Source: Diatrype stigma
Lineage: Eukaryota > Ascomycota > Sordariomycetes > Xylariales > Diatrypaceae
Assembly: GCA_022225965.2 (NCBI GenBank)
Contig: JAKJXP020000051.1
Span: 186,001 to 250,000 of the forward strand
Reading direction: 5' to 3'
DNA length: 64,000 nt
A model generated the notes under the pieces. It saw nothing but the letters and a program-made list of their open reading frames with translations, was not told the DNA's origin and made no database searches. Below are positions 11,608 to 22,897 of this stretch, one piece after another (positions within the stretch are counted from its first letter, which is position 1; each line of letters starts with the position of its first letter). Both the position numbers and the translations under genes were made by a program.

Positions 11608-12992
11608 CACCTGACATTCTGGGCATGGGCGAGTCGATCGGCTGCGAGGTTGCATTGTTCTCGGCAGTGCCAAGTGCTACCTGCACCACCTATACCAGCT
11701 GTATACCTAGCAATAGGAGAAGCTTCTATTGGGTGATCTGCAGCTCGGGTCTTGAATAGCGGGTTCTTGATCAAGATGAGCCAATAAACAGCGTAATGTC
11801 GTCGTTCTGGGTTCCATTGATTCCGTTCGAGCTTCCTTATTTCACCCATACCTAGGTATGATTCTACTATGCAGGTAGGTAAGTAGGTAAGTAGGTAGGT
11901 ACGAATCTACGAAACTCCTGTCCTGCCTGCTCGTATTACGGGGGCGTCTTAGGGGTCTAGGCCTTATGCAGTTACCATCGCCCGCCGGGAAAGTCTGGGC
12001 ACTGGGGCATGGGGGCAGTAACAACTGCAATGTACTTCGTACGTTATCAAGCGAGAGAGAGTGACACAGCTAAAAACAAACGGCATTCCGAAATTCATCC
12101 TTATCTTGGCAACTTCACGGTCGAATATCGTACGTGGTGAGTAGATCGGTAGATCGGTGCCATGGCTTGCCTAGGGAGTGGCAGGTTCAGCAGGTATTGT
12201 ACAATACAGGCAAACACTGGTATAGTCCTCAGCATCTTAAGGTTATTCCATCTGACTACCTACTACGCAGGTATCTGTGTAGCGCAGCGCTCATGCTAAG
12301 ATCGGAACTGTCACTGGTATACAACTTTCCGTTTCGGGTAACCAGGGCCGGCGATCGGCTATACGCGGTATCCCCTTCAAGGGTTATTCATATACTACGG
12401 TATCGTTTGACTAGAATTATATGACTAGTTAACCATTAACTCCAGAAATTAGTTCTTGTTCTGCTGCCTCGTAAATTTCGTAGTGATATGATACCTATCC
12501 TCTGTACATAGTATAGATAGTCGGCATATATCTACCTGGTTGTTGCAGTTCACGATTGCGGCCACGACTTGGCCCCTCACAATCTGGCGGCAAAACTATA
12601 GCCCCTATAGAGAATTACCTAACCCACAAAAGCCAGGGGAGTTAAGGGGTTCAAGGGGTCATTGTGGACAGTGCGTCACACTGACGCCACCAGATCCTCC
12701 TCACCTACCCGCATGTCTTGAACAGGAAGTGTACCTAGGTATACTGCTTATCATCGGATTCAGGCTATTGATTGGTTGGATGCCGATGCAGCATCTCTAG
12801 CATGTGATTAATTATTTTGAAGAAATGACGTGGTTAGCTCATCCTTGAGGTACCTACAGGGGAGCACCCAGCCGGGCAGTAGCTTCACAAAACCTATGCA
12901 ATTATATATATGCTACGACCGCGACATCGTCCTTTCACTATACTAATAGATAAGAATGTCTAACAAACCTGCAGCCACCAATTGCTACGTCT

Positions 12993-13815
12993 ATGAACTT
13001 GAACACGTTAAACATGTCGCTCTTGAAGCTGCCACCAGAGACCCTAACCCAGATCTTCGAGGCTCTTGCCGCGGTGGACTTGTTAACTCTTATGACTTCG
13101 CAAGTTTTGTGCAGGCGATTCAATACCACCATCCAGTCTATTTTGACGTGTCCGACAGCCGATGCCAATTCCGACCCTGCCCGGCTTGCAATACACCCGT
13201 CTTTGGAAAGCAAGTTCTATACCTTGTTCGACTCTGATAGACATCCTACGTCCCTTTCAGAAACTGCCATGGGCTCAGGTAGATTCCAAACGGGCTCTGT
13301 ACCTCCGCCCGGAAGCGAGCTGGCGTCACTTGCGTCTGACTAAAGGACGCCACAACATTACGAAACTTGATCTATGTAAAATCCTAAGTGTGTTTGGCGG
13401 TACCTCGATGAAATATCTCCAGATTGACCTTCCGCCATCGGGTTTGACTATGGGAGTCTTATATGACCTCCTCCTGAGCACCGACGCCACGATGTACAAA
13501 AAGACGAGGCGCTGGCGCCTCCTCCTCGGCAAGCACCTAGATAGCTACGATAAGTGGAACTTGGTAAAGGCGAAGAAGCCGTACCCTTCCGAGAGACAGC
13601 TTATGACGGTCTTCCCCGATGACCAAGACCGTCCACATTCAGCGGGCATATTGGTGCAAGGATCAAGGACCTGCACGGGCTCTGGAAAACCTATACCCCG
13701 AGAGGAAAGCACGTGGTATCCGGAAATGACTGGTGAAATCCCGGATTGTTTCCCGTGGCAAGGCTGTGCACTGCCGAGATCTGGCTTGCCAGGTAGCCAA
13801 AGGAAAGGCAGGTAG
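12993..13815 (+). pseudogene. F-box-like protein gene with an apparent frameshift
   Basis: The first frame (from ATG 12993) encodes an F-box-like N-terminus: LPPETLTQIFEALAAVDLL, then a cysteine-containing helix, ending at a stop near 13341. From about 13230 the next frame (+1) carries the continuation expected of fungal F-box proteins: PF-x-LPWA, ALYLRPEASWR, the I-T-K-LD patch and a PPSGLTMG-LYDLLL segment, open to a stop at 13813-13815. The overlap around 13225-13255 has no intron-sized GT..AG pair that would join the frames, so one insertion or deletion is the simplest reading. Fungal F-box proteins of this kind recruit targets to SCF ubiquitin ligases. A sequencing error or an unusual intron would restore the gene. 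Confidence 0.5.
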
Positions 13816-14094
13816 ATTGAAGACGGGGCTGTGGGAAATTCCGTGATAGCCCCTGAAGAGGTTCTTGGGTTTCAGGGGACTGAAAGCTAACATGCTTCAG
13901 ATGATTGAATACGAACAAACTACAATACGTATATCGTACTCTTCCCACATTCAGCAAATAGTATTAATTGTTACAATAGCTCTATCTTGCGTTACCGTAT
14001 CATTCGCATTCATCCCAGTATTACCCATAGCTGCCGATCGGTGGAGAAGAACACCATTGATTTCCCTGAAAACCTTGATAATGAGGTGGTTTGC

Positions 14095-14693
14095 TCAATA
14101 AAGCTTCCCATGTCCTTTCAGTATCTGCCAAAGCGCCAATGAGCCTGCAACAACTGGTGTAATCAATCGTACGGTGTTGCCCTTGATCCACTTCCGCAGA
14201 AGTTGTTCAGCCTTTGCTGAATCTACACGCCCCTTGGGCTCACGGAGAGCATCGATCTGCGCATTGATCGGTTGCATATTGATGGCGGAGTGGACAACGG
14301 TGACCAGGTGACATAGCGATGCGACGGCATAGAACCTCCAATCGCCCAGCCTTCCACTACTGCTGGGACCCTGCGTGGCAGCGGCCCACGACGCATACGC
14401 GTAGCCGAAGATTCCAAAGGTGCTGATCGGCCGGAAGAACACGTTGCCCACCTTCCAGAACACAGGCCATTGACGACCTACGAGACGGGCACGGGAGCTG
14501 TGGTCAGGGGAGGACGGCGGTGGGAAATCCACTAGCAACGCTGGCACTCCCATGAACGATTGTGTGATAGCATTCCCTAATTTTGTCAATTATCTCGACA
14601 CCAGATTGAAAGTTGTGGGGGCTCACCTAGCAGTGTGAATGATAAAGCAACAGTCGTGCCAACCACGATCTCTGGCGGAACCAAGAAAGCCAT
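14095..14693 (-). CDS. DUF1772 membrane protein (anthrone-oxygenase-like)
   Basis: Exons 14693..14627 and 14576..14095, giving 182 residues. The intron has GTGAGC, a TTGAC branch site and TTAG, and joins in phase 1. The protein has a hydrophobic N-terminal segment, a W-x-x-x-W/G-K region after a proline-rich loop, two or three more membrane segments and a C-terminal amphipathic stretch (LLRKWIKGNTVRLITP) resembling the conserved L-x-x-W-x-x-x-N-x-x-R motif of DUF1772. Members of this family include cofactor-free anthrone oxygenases of aromatic polyketide clusters, but many others have no known role. It lies 1.1 kb downstream of a P450 gene on the same strand. Assignment to the family is by pattern recognition, and activity is inference. 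Confidence 0.75.
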
Positions 14694-15826
14694 ATTCGAG
14701 CAATGTTGAGTATCAAATGAATGTTTTCGGTGAGGGAGAAACCTGTAGGGTATAGCTGAACAGTCGGCCGCGAGTCTCTGTCTTTCAGGCAAAGAATGGA
14801 ACTTGGTGGCATTTCTTATATGCAGGCGCCGGGTCCGAGGTAAGCATATGTCTAAGACTTCACGCTCGTAAGTTATAGGCAGCAAGTGCAACAGTCACAG
14901 CATCGGAACTGCCCGCATCGAAGAGGTGCGCTCTGGACAACTTGACGTAGTCTTAACCTTAATCTACCGGTCGACCGAGCTCTTCCCCATTGTGTCTTAA
15001 ACCTAATCTTGACTCCCACACGGTTTCACGGACCGAATCAACTGTAACAGTTTCCCCTGTAGTAAGTATCGACGGCCCACTATTTTGGTTCGTTGTCGGG
15101 TAGGTAGTCTTGACTCCTTGAATTTCTAGGTCACATGAATGAATGAGTGTTTCGGGCAAGTAACAGCAGAGCATGGCCTGTACTTGACTATTCTTTCCTA
15201 AAGCAAGGCACATTAGTAGTAGAAGTAGCTATTGAAGTAGCATATAATGTCGATGATACACACCGGAAGAGCGTAGAACCACATATGGTTTTAGTTTTCT
15301 CTTCGTCTCTTCGTCTCTTCCTTTTCTTCCTTTTCTTCCCCCCGCCTAAAGTTTGGCTTGGGTCCCCCATGGGATCGATTCACCATGGCTATAGTACGAA
15401 GTAGATTAGGGAAAGAAAAATACAAATAAACAGGACTCATGATGAGATGAGACGAAGTGTAATCCATCGCCCTTTCTGAATAAGTCAAATAGACCATCAC
15501 ACACCTTTACCATTATGACGACACGCCTGTCAAACTGCCACGTTTCATATGTATTATCCAATGGACTTGTGTCCATCATCAAACTTTTCATCTATTTGCC
15601 ACCTAGATCCAACATGTCTAGAAATACTATTATAGACGAGCATCAGCTCGATACATGCTCAATGACCCGGATGTCTGTATACTCCAAATAATGCTAAGGA
15701 CATCAAAAGTCTGAGCACTAATTGGTATCTCTGTGTTAAATACTCCCGAAATTCAAGCATTACCGGATACCTCCACCTTGACTTTTACTACCATGACAGC
15801 GTAACAGACGATATGTATTAACCAGC
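14694..15826. other. Intergenic region between P450 3' end and DUF1772 start
   Basis: 1.1 kb with no supportable gene. It contains the DUF1772 promoter, a pyrimidine-rich stretch at 15298-15343 and AT-rich sequence at 15540-15790. Confidence 0.45.
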
Positions 15827-17625
15827 TCAAGGCCCCTCAGTCTTCCCTTCGCGCATCGCTTGTTCTCTCAGGAACTCTTCCCTCTGCCATTTATCTTCCT
15901 TGTCCGACTCAGCCCACAGGCGTAGTGCCTCCGCCTTCCGTGCTTCGCTTCGCGGCTCAAAGTCCATCTGAAAGGGATCGGGCTTGATGATGAGGAGTGA
16001 ATTGGACTTGTCAAGCGGCACAGGTAGGTCACGACCTGTGGTCGGGTCTCTCTTGGCTTTGAGATTGAAGCACCAGCTCAACGCTCCGCACGCGACAACC
16101 AACTCGTCCTGTGTTAGGGTCTGTCCGAGGCATTGGCGTTGGCCCCAGCCGAACGACGTCAAACCCTTTATTGTTGGATAAATGCTGAGCGGCTCTTGGT
16201 ATGTCGGCCAGCCGGGCTGCAGCCAGCGTTCTGGGCGGAAGTTCTCCGGGTCTGGATATTTGTCTGGATTTCTGAGGAACGCCCTAGTTCTCCAGGTTAA
16301 TGGCAGAACAGCCGATAATGGCCACCGGAATGAGGTAACAACTTACCAGTCTAGGGGAAGGATTCTTGTTCCTTTAGGGAGGAAAAACCCGCGATATGTG
16401 TCGTCAGCTTCCATCTCGTGTGCGACCCCTTTTTCAATGTTAGCCTGGCGAACCGATGCGATCAAGACCCACCATAAACTCACCTGTCGGCACATTGGGC
16501 TTCCATCGCATGGTTTCCTTGATGCATGCCCGCAGTATTGGAAGGTTTGGCGTATCATCCAAGGTTGGTAATCTCCCCTTGCAGACTTCATCGATCTCTT
16601 TCTGCACTTTGGCCTGCCATTTTGGATGATGGATCATAGACACAAGCCAATAGAACAGGGGGCCGGCCACAGTGAAGATACCTACGAGCGCAATCATTCC
16701 AATGACGGAGGACGCCTCGTAATCTCCCGAGAGACTTGTTTTCTTCTCTTCCAGAAGCTGGCGGGCGAAGCAAGACCGTTGCTGTCCCTTGTCCATCTTT
16801 TTGCGAACTGTCACCAGTCTGTCCATCCACCAGGCCTGTTGTTCGTCATGCCTCTTGTGTTCGGCCTTCTTCCAGGGATTGATAGGCAATGGCAAGTGCC
16901 ACAGGGGCGTGAATACATTGGTGATGGGCCCAGCCGGTGACATCTGCGTCAGAAGCCCCCAGGCGCTCTTCGTACAATACTCGCTCAGGCTCGGATCATC
17001 CCATGTCAACTGACACATCACTTTGGATGCCATGTCTTCGAGTGAACACTGAAAATCATCGGGATCCTCGATGAGTCTGGCGAGCCACCGTTTCACTTCA
17101 TGGTACATAAATCCGTAGTAATGCGCATTAGTCGCACCCGTAAGGTAGGCGTGCGTGAGCCGTCGCTGGCGTGACCAGTATTCTGGCCCGGTTAGCTCAC
17201 AGCCCCCAAACGTGCGAGTAAGTGGACTCATGCTTACGGTTCTTTCCCATGAGGGGGAGGTATTCCATCGATCCGTAAGTGCTTTTGGAGTCAAAGAGAG
17301 ACTTGATCGCAGGACGGTCTGAATTGTACTTTGCTCTCTTCACCAAGAGTTCTTCCGCCACCTTCTCATCCGACACCACCAACATTCTTGTACCCAGCAT
17401 TTCTGTAACATAGAAGCCGTTGGTTCCACTGTACTGATCTGACCACTCTTTGAATTTCAGCCACATGTGCTTGATTGGCAGATCATGTATACGACCGATG
17501 TACGGCAATAATGTTGGACCTGGAATTTTCCTCGGATTGTTTAGCTCATTATAGACCTTGATGAAACGAATGACAATGGAGCCGATCACGACGGCAGCAC
17601 AGATGATTATGGTGATCGGCTGCAT
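15827..17625 (-). CDS. Cytochrome P450 monooxygenase
   Basis: Four exons: 17625..17238, 17182..16484, 16428..16347 and 16283..15827, giving 541 residues. All phases close, and the introns carry CTAAC-type branch sites. An N-terminal membrane anchor (about residues 4-22) is followed by the proline hinge PRKIPGPTLLPYIG, for endoplasmic reticulum membrane insertion. The K-helix ExxR is E352-T-M-R355, the PERF-type region is FRPERW (405-410), and the heme loop is F-G-W-G-Q-R-Q-C-L-G with ligand Cys441. The I-helix reads G-I-F-T-V-A-G and lacks the usual acid-alcohol pair (A/G-G-x-D/E-T), which is unusual and may mean atypical oxygen activation. It resembles the fungal P450 group that includes enzymes of secondary metabolism. 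It is divergent from the FAD monooxygenase across 1.85 kb. Substrate is unknown. Confidence 0.93.
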
Positions 17626-19471
17626 GGCTATGGCTGGAATACCCTAACGAGGGTCGCGAATAGATGTAGGACACCGACTACAAGCAACTCCGCAGCCCGG
17701 GCGCAAGCATCTTAAAGGGCTAGGGGAAGCAGCTGAAGGCGAAGTCGTTTAGGTACGATTCAGATAGGCGAGAGGGAAAGTTTTGGCCCGAAGAGTTCAT
17801 CCCTGGTGCTGAAGATCTGCTCAATGGGACGAGGGATCAGGTCCACCCAGTCCACCCATCCCATCTACTTATGGCATGCCACTCCTGTCACGGCCTGTTA
17901 ACATGTTCTCACCCAGATCCACAACTCCGCCCATTTCGTCAAGCTCCAAGCAAAGTTCACCTTTTCAGGACATCATTGACAACCATTTTTCCACGTTCTA
18001 ATCATAGCAACAACCTGTATTCTTTCTAGTTCGCGATAGGCTTAACTTGCGTCATCAGGCCCAGCAGAGTTCGGACGGGATAACGTTGAGCTAAGGACCA
18101 GATCACCGCCTATAGTGGTATTAATAGGTCAGTCTGGCTGTTCAGCCTGACAACTCGGCCTGATAATTCACAGTAACTCATACCAGCCGAAGACTAAAGT
18201 TTATTGACGGTTTGAGGCCTCAGACTTGCCACATCGAAATCGACTGGGCTTCCTCGCAAGTAAAACTCACAAGGGATTGATGCATTGTTGCTTGAGGCTG
18301 AGAGATCATCATCATTGAAGCATTACATCGCTTAAAGATCGCTAACCGCCTATCATGGCGCAGGCATTATTACCCTGTTCACCAACAGCTCCCTGATGAG
18401 TTATGCTTCCGTTGCTGCATGTTGACAGAACGGTCTCCTTGTCTGCAGATACCATGCTATCATCTGTATGCTCAAAGGAAGTCTAATTTGAAACTAGGCA
18501 TTTGTCAAACCTAGATAATATTAGAACTCGATACTTTCGTTGGCGATTGTGGCGCCTTGTTAGCAGTCATCGAACCAGGTTCCCACGGCGCGGCTTTGTA
18601 TAAGCTGCTACGCCGAATAATAAAGCCGGCAGTTTAGACTTAGGAGTCGTAGGCAAGGCATCATCCGAATGGGGCAATACGTAAAAGCACTCGACCAGAC
18701 GAAGTGCCCGGTGCAATTACAAAGTGATCATCTTATTTCCTTTTGACCCCTAAAGTCAATTGCACCAGCTTGCGTGGCAGATTCTGACTTGCGTACAATG
18801 CCGAATTAAATACGTTCCCAGCAAAGTGCGCCGGCTACAACGTGAAATAGTCTGTATGAAAGATTATGCAACATCAATAGTACCGTAGTATGTACACGTA
18901 GGTTTTTGGTAGTCGAATCATAAGAATCTTTTCGAGGAAATTTCGATCGTATGACAGCGATGCGGCTTGCTCAACAGGGAGAGCCCCTTTTCTTCTTACT
19001 CGCCTCTCATGGTGCATTAACGGACTTCCCCAGCCAAGTTTTCCGTCGTTAGTAACCACGTTCTAGCATCCAAGGTGAGACTGGTTTGGGTCTTGAGAAC
19101 TGAGCCTTGGGCCTCTGGGTCGCAATCAGCTCGGTGACCAGGAACTGAGGGTTGATTGGCTTGACTCTGGACCTTCGGTGCTTACCCCTCTGCCCTTGAA
19201 GCCTTCGGGACCGAGCCCTACCAGCGTGCATACGTCCTCTGCGTATTATAGGTAGACATCCCACTGTGTTAGACCACTCGTATAGTTTAGCTCGTCGGTT
19301 CCGAGTGAGTTCGCCGGGTGTTGGAGCCCAGCAATACAGGCCACACCGTGAAGTCCGCGCAAGTACAAAACAAGGACGCCGCAGCACAGCAGAATTGTTT
19401 CATATAGGTCTTGGGACTGGTTCTACTGCACTCTGACTCGAACCCATTGAGTGAAACTCGATTTGTGCAAT
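17626..19471. promoter_or_regulatory. Divergent intergenic region between P450 and FAD monooxygenase
   Basis: 1.85 kb that must include both promoters. No coding signal could be supported on either strand. Sequence from about 18330 to 18900 is AT-rich with many TpA and TpG steps, compatible with old repeat-induced mutation, but I cannot measure this. Confidence 0.4.
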
Positions 19472-21142
19472 ATGGGCTCAGTAGTGGACGACGACAGCAA
19501 ACCAGTGGGTTCTTACCCGCCAACGGGCATCGATATTCTCATCGTCGGTACAGGTCTCGCTGGGTTAACTGCTTCTATCGAATGTATTAGGAAAGGGCAC
19601 AATGTGCGTGTCCTTGAGAGGAACGACGACATCAACACAGCAGGTATACTATAACGGAATTTGGTGAAGCAAACTAGACGAAGTGCTAATCATTGTCACC
19701 AGGTGATATGTACTTCATGGGCCAAAGTGCTACCAAGTTCTTTCGGCATTGGCCGGAACTCTCACAGGAGTACGACGAGATATCAATGCAAGGGGCATGG
19801 ATCGAGACATTCAAGCACGATGGAGAGAGAATGATCCCCCAGCTGCGTGTTGCGGACCGTCTCCGCTCCGCCGGCATGGATGCCAACCGACCCCCGGGTT
19901 CTTTCCAAATGCGCCCACTTGTATACAAGATGTTCGTCCGCCAACTGGAGAAGCTAGGGGTGGTAGTTCAGTTTGGGAAGCGCGTAGTCGACTACTACGA
20001 GGACGGAGCAAAGCAAAAGGCTGGGGTAGTCACGGACCAGGGCGAGCGCTTTGAAGCCGATGTTGTTATTGCTGCAGATGGTGTCGGGTCTAAGAGCCAG
20101 AAGATTGTGGGCGGGCAAGTGCAGGCGCTCAGCTCTGGCAGAGCCATGTGGCGCGCGCCATTCCAGCTTCATCATCTGGACAAGAACCCCGAGGTGAAGA
20201 AGTTCTTTTCGATGGCCGGAAAGAATGGCGACGAGCCTATAATCCGGACATTCCTTGGGTGGGTTCTGCTCTTCCAGCCCCTTGCAACTGGATGTAATGC
20301 CACAATTGCAGTTTACTAACAGTCTCACCGTGTTAGCCCCGGAGCGTATGCTATGGCTTTGACGCGGCCAGATACAGTCGTTTGGATCATGAACCATGAA
20401 GTAAGCATCAGACACTGGCCTTGGTGCCTCAACGTCTGATTATTAACGATGACAATAGGTTACCGGATCGTCCCGAGAAGATTGGGGTCAAACAATTGAA
20501 GCAGACGAGGTGCTCGCAGATATAGACATCGGGAACCCAACTCCTTGGGCCCCTATTTTCAAGGAGCTTGTCAAGCTTACGCCGCCTAAGACGATCGTCA
20601 ACTTCGAGCTGTTCTGGCGCAACCCGCAGCCTTCCTGGTCATCTCCTGGGGCTCGCGTGATCCAGATAGGAGACTGCGCCCATTCCTTCCTCCCATCTTC
20701 AGGTAACGGCGCGACCCAAGCCATGGAAGATGCGGTCTCGCTGTCGACGTGCCTCCAGATTGGTGGGAAGGAGAACATCCCCCTAGCTGTGCGAACCCAC
20801 ATCAAATTCCGATTTGTTCGGTGCGCTTGCGCGCAGAAGTTGGGCTTTTACAACGCTGTACGTCTTCAAGCGACCGACTGGACGGCGGCCAAGATCAACC
20901 CACAACTTGCCCAACCTAAGCTTCCTAAATGGATCTGGACACACGATCCCGAGACATACGCGTATGAGAATTTTCTCAAGACGGCCGAAAGTGTCAAGAA
21001 CGGCGTTCCGTTCGACGAACTGGACTCCGTCCCACCGAACTATCCACCCGGTCACAAATACGTGCCCTGGAGTCTGGACGAGGTAATGGAGGATGTCAAG
21101 AATGGAAGGCAGGTGGATCTTGGTTCAGGTGACTGGGATTAA
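19472..21142 (+). CDS. FAD-dependent class A monooxygenase (salicylate-hydroxylase-like)
   Basis: Exons 19472..19643, 19703..20258, 20337..20400 and 20459..21142, giving 491 residues. The FAD-binding Rossmann motif is G26-T-G-L-A-G31, the DG motif is VVIAADGVGS (near 20070) and the GD motif is IGDCAHSFLPSSGNGATQAMEDA (near 20670). Together these define flavoprotein aromatic hydroxylases of group A, which use NAD(P)H and O2. The start at ATG 19472 (MGSVVDDD) gives a short leader before the first beta strand; an in-frame ATG seven codons upstream is an alternative. The C-terminal segment (PPGHKYVPWSLDEVMEDV) resembles related fungal hydroxylases. The genomic context of P450, DUF1772 and BBE oxidase suggests work on an aromatic compound, but that is inference. 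Confidence 0.92.
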
Positions 21143-21814
21143 CCAAGCCGGATGTGTGATGCTGTTACACGGGTTCCCAGCTTTGGGCTTCAACATTGTT
21201 GGATCCAGGGGTTGAGCTTGGCCTCTTAGTCCTGAAAAGGGGTTACATACATACGCAACTATGTGTTCTTTCAGTGTTGAACACGGCAATGTCAGGCTTG
21301 ATGAATTCGCGTTTGTAGTTGGCAGTTACCAAGAGATCCCGAAGGCTTATTGATATTTATAGTTACTACTCGTATTGACAAGCAACGTTGAACCTGACGA
21401 ACACGCTGGAGAGGAGAGTGAGTTCAACCATGTGATACTTACTGCATGTACAATACAATAAAGTACTTTAGTTAACTACATACATGTAGGTACACAAGTA
21501 CCTACATGTAGCAAGGTGAAGGCGGGCTTGGCGGGGAATGCCTGTAGCTTCTTAATCCAAGGCGAGTCATTGGCGCGCAGATCCATCCAGTGGGTTTCGC
21601 TGATTTGAAATGGCTGACACATTATTCTTATCGTCATCTTTCCTCCTATTTCTTGCCCCCAGGCCCCTAGAAAGTCCAACAAAGATAGTCTAGCCCGTAC
21701 AATTTTCATTCATTATGGGCTGACACTGAAGTCTGCTGCCTTCGTATATAGGTAGTATCATTAATATACCTCTAGATCTGATGCGCATAGATCCATTCAT
21801 CTTCTCTGCAACTA
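21143..21814. other. Intergenic region with a perfect 13-base hairpin
   Basis: Terminator of the monooxygenase gene and promoter of the hemerythrin-domain gene. The hairpin at 21481-21510 is described separately. No gene is seen. Confidence 0.45.
21481..21510. repeat. Perfect inverted repeat, 13-base arms, 4-base loop
   Basis: Arm TACATGTAGGTAC, loop ACAA, arm GTACCTACATGTA. It lies between two genes on the same strand, about 340 bases after the monooxygenase stop. Confidence 0.9.
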
Positions 21815-22687
21815 ATGACCCGATGGCCTCTCATGTCCATCTTGCGTCCTTACATCAAAAATAGCATCACGAACAACCTCACCACAGTGTCTCTCACCAC
21901 AGTGTCTCCACGCTTGCTTCCCGCCATACGGCAGCGACCATCTTTCGGGAAGAACCGCAGCATACCCTCGTTGAATGCGATCTCGTTAAGCCGGATCGCG
22001 CCGACTTCCTCTTCACGCACGTTTCGCACGTTTGGCTCCCAAAACATTGCAATGGCCTCCGAACCATCATCCTCCGAGTCGGCGACGAACCCGCCATGCC
22101 CGCCGGACACGGCTGAGACGACACAAAAAGCGCAGTCTGACGAGACGACGACGCCGGAACAATCCGCGAAGCCCAAGCTCCCGCCCCTCACCGATCACGA
22201 GTTTCGACAGTACAACCGGCTGGCGGAACACATGGACCTGTTTCACAACCACTTCCGGTCGACCTGGAACATGCTGTGGGGGGCGTGCACGTCAGGCAAG
22301 CGCCCAGGCGGCATGTCCCTGAAGGCCTTCATCGGTGCGGGCCTTCAGTTCGTGCAGCAGCTGGAGATGCACCACAACATCGAGGAGACGTACATCTTCC
22401 CGGTGCTCGCCAAGAAGATGCCCGAGTTCCGCAGCGGTAAGGGCAACGGGGCGGCGGAGCTGCTCCGGCAACACAAGGAGATCCATCGCGGCCTGGAAAC
22501 GCTACAGGAGTACCTGCGCAAGTGCAAGAGCGGCGAGACAGAGCTGGAGCTGAGGGTGCTGAAGACGAAGCTGGAGGGGTGGGGCACCGTGCTTTGGACC
22601 CATTTAGATCAGGAGGTCGAGACTCTCGGCGCGGAGAATATGAGGCAGTATTGGACTGTCGATGAGATCAGACGGATACCCATGTAG
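21815..22687 (+). CDS. Hemerythrin-like (HHE cation-binding) domain protein, probably mitochondrial
   Basis: Single exon, 290 residues. The first 80 residues are rich in Arg, Ser and Thr with almost no acidic residues (RPSFGKNRSIPSLN..., SSRTFRTFG), typical of a mitochondrial targeting sequence. A Glu/Thr/Pro-rich linker follows. The helical HHE domain spans about 130-280, with His/Glu candidates for a diiron site in EHMDLFHNHF, MHHNIEETYIFP, LRQHKEIHRGL and LWTHLDQEVE. Fungal HHE proteins may bind non-heme iron and oxygen or nitric oxide; the role here is unknown. Alternative starts are MSILRP (seven codons downstream) and a later ATG at MASEPSSS that would remove the targeting sequence. Located between the FAD monooxygenase and the BBE oxidase. 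Confidence 0.88.
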   Translation: MTRWPLMSILRPYIKNSITNNLTTVSLTTVSPRLLPAIRQRPSFGKNRSIPSLNAISLSRIAPTSSSRTFRTFGSQNIAMASEPSSSESATNPPCPPDTAETTQKAQSDETTTPEQSAKPKLPPLTDHEFRQYNRLAEHMDLFHNHFRSTWNMLWGACTSGKRPGGMSLKAFIGAGLQFVQQLEMHHNIEETYIFPVLAKKMPEFRSGKGNGAAELLRQHKEIHRGLETLQEYLRKCKSGETELELRVLKTKLEGWGTVLWTHLDQEVETLGAENMRQYWTVDEIRRIPM

Positions 22688-22868
22688 TTCCAATTGTATA
22701 AAAATCAATGCGAAGTTTATATCGATGTGTGATGGGTATAGGATTTCTTGGGAGCTAGGAAACGGCTGTCCAGTCGCCCCTATACCATTGCGTTACGCGC
22801 TGCTAGGACACTGTGGGACTCGCTTGCATGGCAGGTTACTCTTGTCTTGTACAACACTCACTGGCAAC

Positions 22869-22897
22869 GACCTTTCTACTACTGTAGTAGAAAGGTC
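22869..22897. repeat. Near-uninterrupted palindrome, 14-base arms around one T
   Basis: Arm GACCTTTCTACTAC, a single central T, then GTAGTAGAAAGGTC. It starts 182 bases after the stop of the hemerythrin-domain gene. Confidence 0.92.

Larger units (their letters stand above)
10838..12992. other. 2.2 kb intergenic region with G-rich and short tandem repeats
   Basis: No convincing reading frame is present. It holds the carboxypeptidase promoter at its left edge, G-rich tandem repeats at 11214-11262, a 9-base repeat at 11581-11607, and several TAGGTA/TACCTA runs (for example 11862-11901). Confidence 0.5.

Noticed and set aside
19049..19387. 112-residue Arg-rich minus-strand frame in the divergent region
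   Set aside because: Random-looking composition, no family pattern.
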